A stretch of DNA of 64,000 bases, taken from assembly GCA_913774625.1 (NCBI GenBank), contig CAJYHL010000024.1:38907-102906 (forward strand), written 5' to 3'. Under the pieces are notes generated by a model, which did not search any database, was not told where the DNA came from, and saw only the letters and a list, made by a program, of their open reading frames with translations. Source of the stretch: an uncultured Acidovorax sp. Its GTDB lineage: Bacteria; Pseudomonadota; Gammaproteobacteria; Burkholderiales; Burkholderiaceae_C. The translations under genes were made by a program, and so were the position numbers. Shown here piece by piece: positions 60,511 to 64,000 of this stretch. The number at the start of each line of letters is the position of its first letter. The first letter of the stretch is position 1.

Positions 60511-61866
60511 ATGCCTCAGCACCGTACCGTGTGGACCGCACTGGCTGCCGCCTTGCTCGCAGTGCTGGCGCTGGCCGTGCTCGCGGCCTGGCTGTGGCTG
60601 CCCTCGGACGAGGACCTGGCCCGCCGCGCGGAGGCCGAGGCCTCGGATGCGCTGGGCGTGCCGGTCACCGTGCAGCGCCTGCACTGGTCGCTGTGGCCGC
60701 AGCCCGGCGTGGTGCTGGAAGGCGTGGCCACCGAGCAGCCGGAGCCCCTGACCGCGGACCGCATCACCGCCGAGCTGGCCTGGTCCGATCTGCTGCGCCG
60801 GCGCCTGGCGGTCACCCGGCTGAGCCTGGAGGGCGCCACCGTGCCGCAGCGCTCGCTGTCCGAATTCCGCATCGAGCCGCCGGAAGGCGGCGCCGATGGT
60901 TCCGCCCTGGGGCCGTTGCGCCTGGCCGCCACGCCGCTGCAGTTCGCCGAATGGCGCGGCGTGCGCTGGGTGTCGCGCACCGGCCGCGCCCTGGCCTATG
61001 CGGGCCAGGTGCGCTTCGACCCCGGCTGGCGTCCACGCAGCGGCCTGCTGGAGCGCGAGGGTGCGGCCGAACCGGCGCGCCTGCAGATCGACCGCGAGGG
61101 CGAAGGCGAGGGCGAAGACCGCTGGCGCGCCGAGGTGACGGCCGGCGGCCGCACCGAGCGGGGCGAGCTGCGCCTGCAGGTGCTGGGCGAGCGCTGGCGC
61201 GTCACCGGCGCCCTCGACTTCCACGGCGTCGATGTGGTCGGCCTCATGGCCGCGTTCGACCGCCGCTCCATCGTCTCGGGCCGGGCGGGCGGCCACACCG
61301 ATCTGATCGCCGAAGGCGCCGACCCGGCCGAGGCCCTGCGCTCGCTGCACACCCGCACCCGATTCGACATGCGGGGCGCGCGCCTGCTCACCTTCGATCT
61401 GGAGCGGGCCGTGAAGAGCGCCGGCCGGCAGCACCGGGGCAGCACGCCGCTGGACGCTTTCAGCGGCGTCGTCAGCACCGAGGCCGACCGCAGCGGCACC
61501 ATCGTGCGCTACGCCGACCTGCGCGCCAGCTCCAGCGTGCTCACGGCCACCGGCAGCGCCGTGGTGCAGGGCGGGCGCGTGCAGGGCCGCATCGCGGTCG
61601 ATCTCGTCGAGGGCGTGGTCGGCGTGCCGCTGGAGTTCGAGGGCACGGTGGCGAACCCCTCCATCAGCCTGCCGCCGGCCGCCCTGGCCGGCGCCGCCGT
61701 CGGCACGGCCGTGGCGCCCGGCGTGGGCACGGCGCTGGGCGCCCGGCTGGGCGAGACGTTGCGGCGCCTCTTCGGCGGCGAGGGCGACGGCGGCTCCGGC
61801 AGCAGCAGCGGCAAGGACCGCGGCGGGCGCGCCACCCCGGCCCCGGTGTACCGCGATCCCGACTGA
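60511..61866 (+). CDS. AsmA-family envelope protein
   Basis: 451 residues. One N-terminal membrane helix (about 9-30) and a large periplasmic domain with AsmA-like repeats, seen as LGVPVTVQRLHWSLWPQPGVVLEG and the C-terminal VQGGRVQGRIAVDLVEGVVGVPLEFEGTVANPSISLPPAALAGAAVG. Such proteins act in lipid transport and outer-membrane assembly. A Gly/Ser-rich tail follows. Confidence 0.85.
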   Translation: MPQHRTVWTALAAALLAVLALAVLAAWLWLPSDEDLARRAEAEASDALGVPVTVQRLHWSLWPQPGVVLEGVATEQPEPLTADRITAELAWSDLLRRRLAVTRLSLEGATVPQRSLSEFRIEPPEGGADGSALGPLRLAATPLQFAEWRGVRWVSRTGRALAYAGQVRFDPGWRPRSGLLEREGAAEPARLQIDREGEGEGEDRWRAEVTAGGRTERGELRLQVLGERWRVTGALDFHGVDVVGLMAAFDRRSIVSGRAGGHTDLIAEGADPAEALRSLHTRTRFDMRGARLLTFDLERAVKSAGRQHRGSTPLDAFSGVVSTEADRSGTIVRYADLRASSSVLTATGSAVVQGGRVQGRIAVDLVEGVVGVPLEFEGTVANPSISLPPAALAGAAVGTAVAPGVGTALGARLGETLRRLFGGEGDGGSGSSSGKDRGGRATPAPVYRDPD

Positions 61867-62029
61867 GTGAGTGACGGAGGTCTGCAGACATGCGATCCTT
61901 GCGCCGTCGCTGCGCTGCCTGCGGGCCGGCTTCTCCCGTGCCGTCGTCCTGCCGCCCCGCCCGGCGAACGACTGAGACCTTGAACGCGTTCTGAGGCCGC
62001 ACCAGACCATCCATCGGAAAGCAGACAGC

Positions 62030-63727
62030 ATGTCATCCACCCCCCTCGGCGCGGCTTCTTCCGTGCCGTCTTTCCTGTCGGGCACCGGCACCATGGGCGC
62101 GCTCATCGCCGCGTTCGACTGGCAGGCCACGCCCGTGGGCCCCATCGGCCAGTGGCCGGTGCATCTGCGGCAGGCCGTGGCGACGATGCTGCGCTCCTCG
62201 GTGCCCATGACGCTGCTCTGGGGCGATGCCGGCATCCTCATCTACAACCAGGGCTATGCCGATTTCTGCGGCCCGCGCCATCCGCGGGTGCTGGGCACTC
62301 CGGCGATCGATGCCTGGCCCGAGGCGAGCGACTTCAACGCCAACGTGCTGCGCGTGGTCCTGGCGGGCGGCACGCTGGACTACCACGACATCTCGATGGA
62401 GCTGAACCTGCACGGCACGCCACAGACCGTGTGGTTCAACCTGCACTATTCGCCCATCACCGACGAAGCGGGGGCGACTGCAGGCGTGCTGGCGCTGGTC
62501 TCGGACACCTCCGCCAAGGTGCAGGCGGAACGCCGCCTGGCCACCGAGCGCGAGCGCTTCGCCCAGCTGTTCGACCAGTCCCCCAGCTTCATGGCCATGC
62601 TGGACGGGCCCGAGCACCGCTTCGTGCTGGCCAATCCCGGCTACCAGCGCCTCGTGGGGCCGCGTGCGCTCATCGGCCTGACCGTCCGCGAAGCCTTGCC
62701 CGAACTGGCCGGCCAGGGCTACCTGGAACTGCTCGACGGCGTCTATCGCACCGGCGATGCGTTCACCGCGCACGGCGCCCGCTACGAGTCGCCGGGGGGC
62801 GAGCACTACGTGGACTTCGTCTTCCAGCCGATCCGCGATGCGCTGGGCGTGGTCACCGGCATCTTCGTGGAGGGCGTGGACGTCACGGGCCGCATGAAGG
62901 CCGAACGCCGCCGCGCGGCGCTGGCGGGCTTCACCGACCTGCTGCGCGTGCTGGGCTCGGCCCAGGAGATCTGCGCCGCCGCGGCCGAGCTGCTGGGCCG
63001 CACCCTGGCCGTGAGCCGCGCCGGCTACGCCCTGGTGGACGCCGCGGCCGAAGACGCCCTCGTGCCCTGCGACTGGACCCAGCCGGGCGTGGCCTCGGTC
63101 GCCGGCGAGCTGAACCTGCGCCACTACGGCAGCTTCGTGGACGACCTGAAGGCCGACCGCATCGTGCGCATCGCCGACGTGGCGGCCGACGCGCGCACGG
63201 ACGGCGCCCTGCCCGCGCTGCGCCAGCGCGGCGTGGGCGCCCTGCTGCATGTGCCGGTGCTGGAGCAGGGCCGGCTGGTGGCGCTGCTCTTCGCCAGCAA
63301 TGCCGTGCCGCGCGACTGGAGCGACGAGGACTGCGACTTCATGCGCGAGGTCGCCGGCCGCACCCGCACGGCCGTGGAGCGCGCCCGCACCGAGGCCGAG
63401 CTGCGCGAGGTGAACGAATCGCTGGAGCGCAAGGTGGCCCAGCGCACGCAGGAGCTGATGGAGGTGGAAGCCCATTTCCGCCAGGCGCAGAAGATGGAGG
63501 CCATCGGCCAGCTCACGGGCGGCATCGCGCACGATTTCAACAACCTGCTGGGCAGCATGAGCGCCAGCCTGCAGGTGCTGGAAAAGCGCCTGGCCGCCCA
63601 GCGCTACGACAACGCGGAGCGCTACATCGGCATGGCCCAGGCCTCGGTGCGCCGGGCCGCCTCGCTTACCCAGCGGCTGCTGGCCTTCTCGCGCCGCCAG
63701 ACGCTGGACCCCAAGCCCACCCACGTC
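62030..63727 (+). CDS. PAS-PAS-GAF sensor histidine kinase, 5' part (joined to foreign sequence)
   Basis: About 566 residues before the break. Two PAS domains (about 20-150 and 180-290), a GAF domain (about 300-440), a coiled coil and a HisKA domain with His near 500 (QLTGGIAHDFNNLLG), ending LLAFSRRQTLDPKPTHV. In its paralogue at 24119 the HATPase and receiver domains follow here; in this gene the next base begins a different gene family. The kinase as read is not functional unless the join is an artefact. Confidence 0.87.
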
Positions 63728-64000
63728 ATGATCCTGCTGGCCGCTCTCGCCGGTCTCCGTGTCCATGAGATCGCGAAGATCCGCGGCGAGGACGTCGACC
63801 TGGTCGCCAACACCATCAGGGTGACCGGCAAGGGGCACGTCACCACTGTCCTGCCGCTGCACCCCATGCTGGCCACCGCCGCGCTCCGGATGCCCCGCCG
63901 TGGCTGGTGGTTCCCGGCACGCGGCAGCCGCACCGGACACGTTCTCCCGCGGTCCGTTACCGATGTGGTGAGACTGGCCATGCGTAGGGCCGGCGTCCCC
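63728..64000 (+). CDS. Tyrosine recombinase (phage integrase) fragment, actinobacterial type
   Basis: 91 codons in frame with the preceding kinase: MILLAALAGLRVHEIAKIRG is the box I region with the catalytic Arg, VTGKGHVTTVLPLHPML the beta-hairpin with the catalytic Lys, and the fragment ends shortly before box II at the window edge. The sequence is most like integrases of actinobacteria and their phages, unlike anything else in this window. It probably results from a mis-assembly or a contig-end join. Confidence 0.72.
   Translation, partial: MILLAALAGLRVHEIAKIRGEDVDLVANTIRVTGKGHVTTVLPLHPMLATAALRMPRRGWWFPARGSRTGHVLPRSVTDVVRLAMRRAGVP

Overview
The window is about 64 kb of high-GC DNA with short intergenic gaps, many ATGA-type overlaps and gene content typical of the Comamonadaceae (Betaproteobacteria; Acidovorax, Variovorax or Delftia-like). 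Supporting features are a glycolate oxidase pair, a bacteriophytochrome operon, branched-chain-type ABC transporters, ProQ, glnK-amtB and small hairpin repeats containing ATAGC(T) of the kind I recall from Acidovorax-like genomes. This is inference from gene families; no 16S rRNA or tRNA gene is visible.

1-13.7 kb is one catabolic gene cluster. A partial AraC-type regulator is divergent from a nine-gene plus-strand run: 2-oxoacid:ferredoxin oxidoreductase alpha, MFS aromatic-acid transporter, oxidoreductase beta, hotdog thioesterase, an FAD hydroxylase/old-yellow-enzyme fusion, gentisate-dioxygenase-like cupin, FAH hydrolase, nitrilase-superfamily amidohydrolase and maleate isomerase, followed by a MarR regulator. 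The set reads as a CoA-dependent route from an aryl-glyoxylate to pyruvate and fumarate. The nitrilase plus maleate isomerase pair suggests an ortho-amino substrate (isatinate to anthraniloyl-CoA to maleamate). Two copies of a palindromic operator lie between the divergent promoters.

13.8-41 kb is ordinary chromosomal backbone: flavin reductase, WYL regulator, VOC protein, ProQ, glcF / DUF1275 / glcE, SMP-30 lactonase, bacteriophytochrome with a response regulator and a large hybrid kinase, glnK-amtB behind a visible sigma-54 promoter and NtrC-like site, comM, an ABC importer with fused LivH-LivM permease, ferredoxin-NADP reductase, shikimate kinase, gluconate permease and an HdeA-like protein.

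41-48.5 kb is accessory. Small lipoproteins and membrane proteins are followed by an IS110-family remnant, a low-GC AAA ATPase/TOPRIM (OLD-like) gene, a broken integron-type integrase and a low-GC membrane protein. The OLD-like gene lies next to the integrase remnant in the place and direction of a first integron cassette, but no convincing attC site was found.

48.5-62 kb returns to backbone: D-lactate dehydrogenase-type flavoprotein, PduO-type adenosyltransferase, glutaredoxin, deoxyribosyltransferase and YihY protein. A translationally coupled glycosyltransferase / acyl-CoA-dehydrogenase-like / PIG-L deacetylase / NodS-like methyltransferase operon is a candidate uncharacterised biosynthetic system. 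It is followed by a thioesterase, CoA-transferase, NCS2 permease and AsmA-like protein.

The last gene, a PAS-PAS-GAF histidine kinase, switches at about 63,728, in frame, to an actinobacterial-looking tyrosine recombinase. This is probably an assembly chimera, although a real insertion cannot be excluded.
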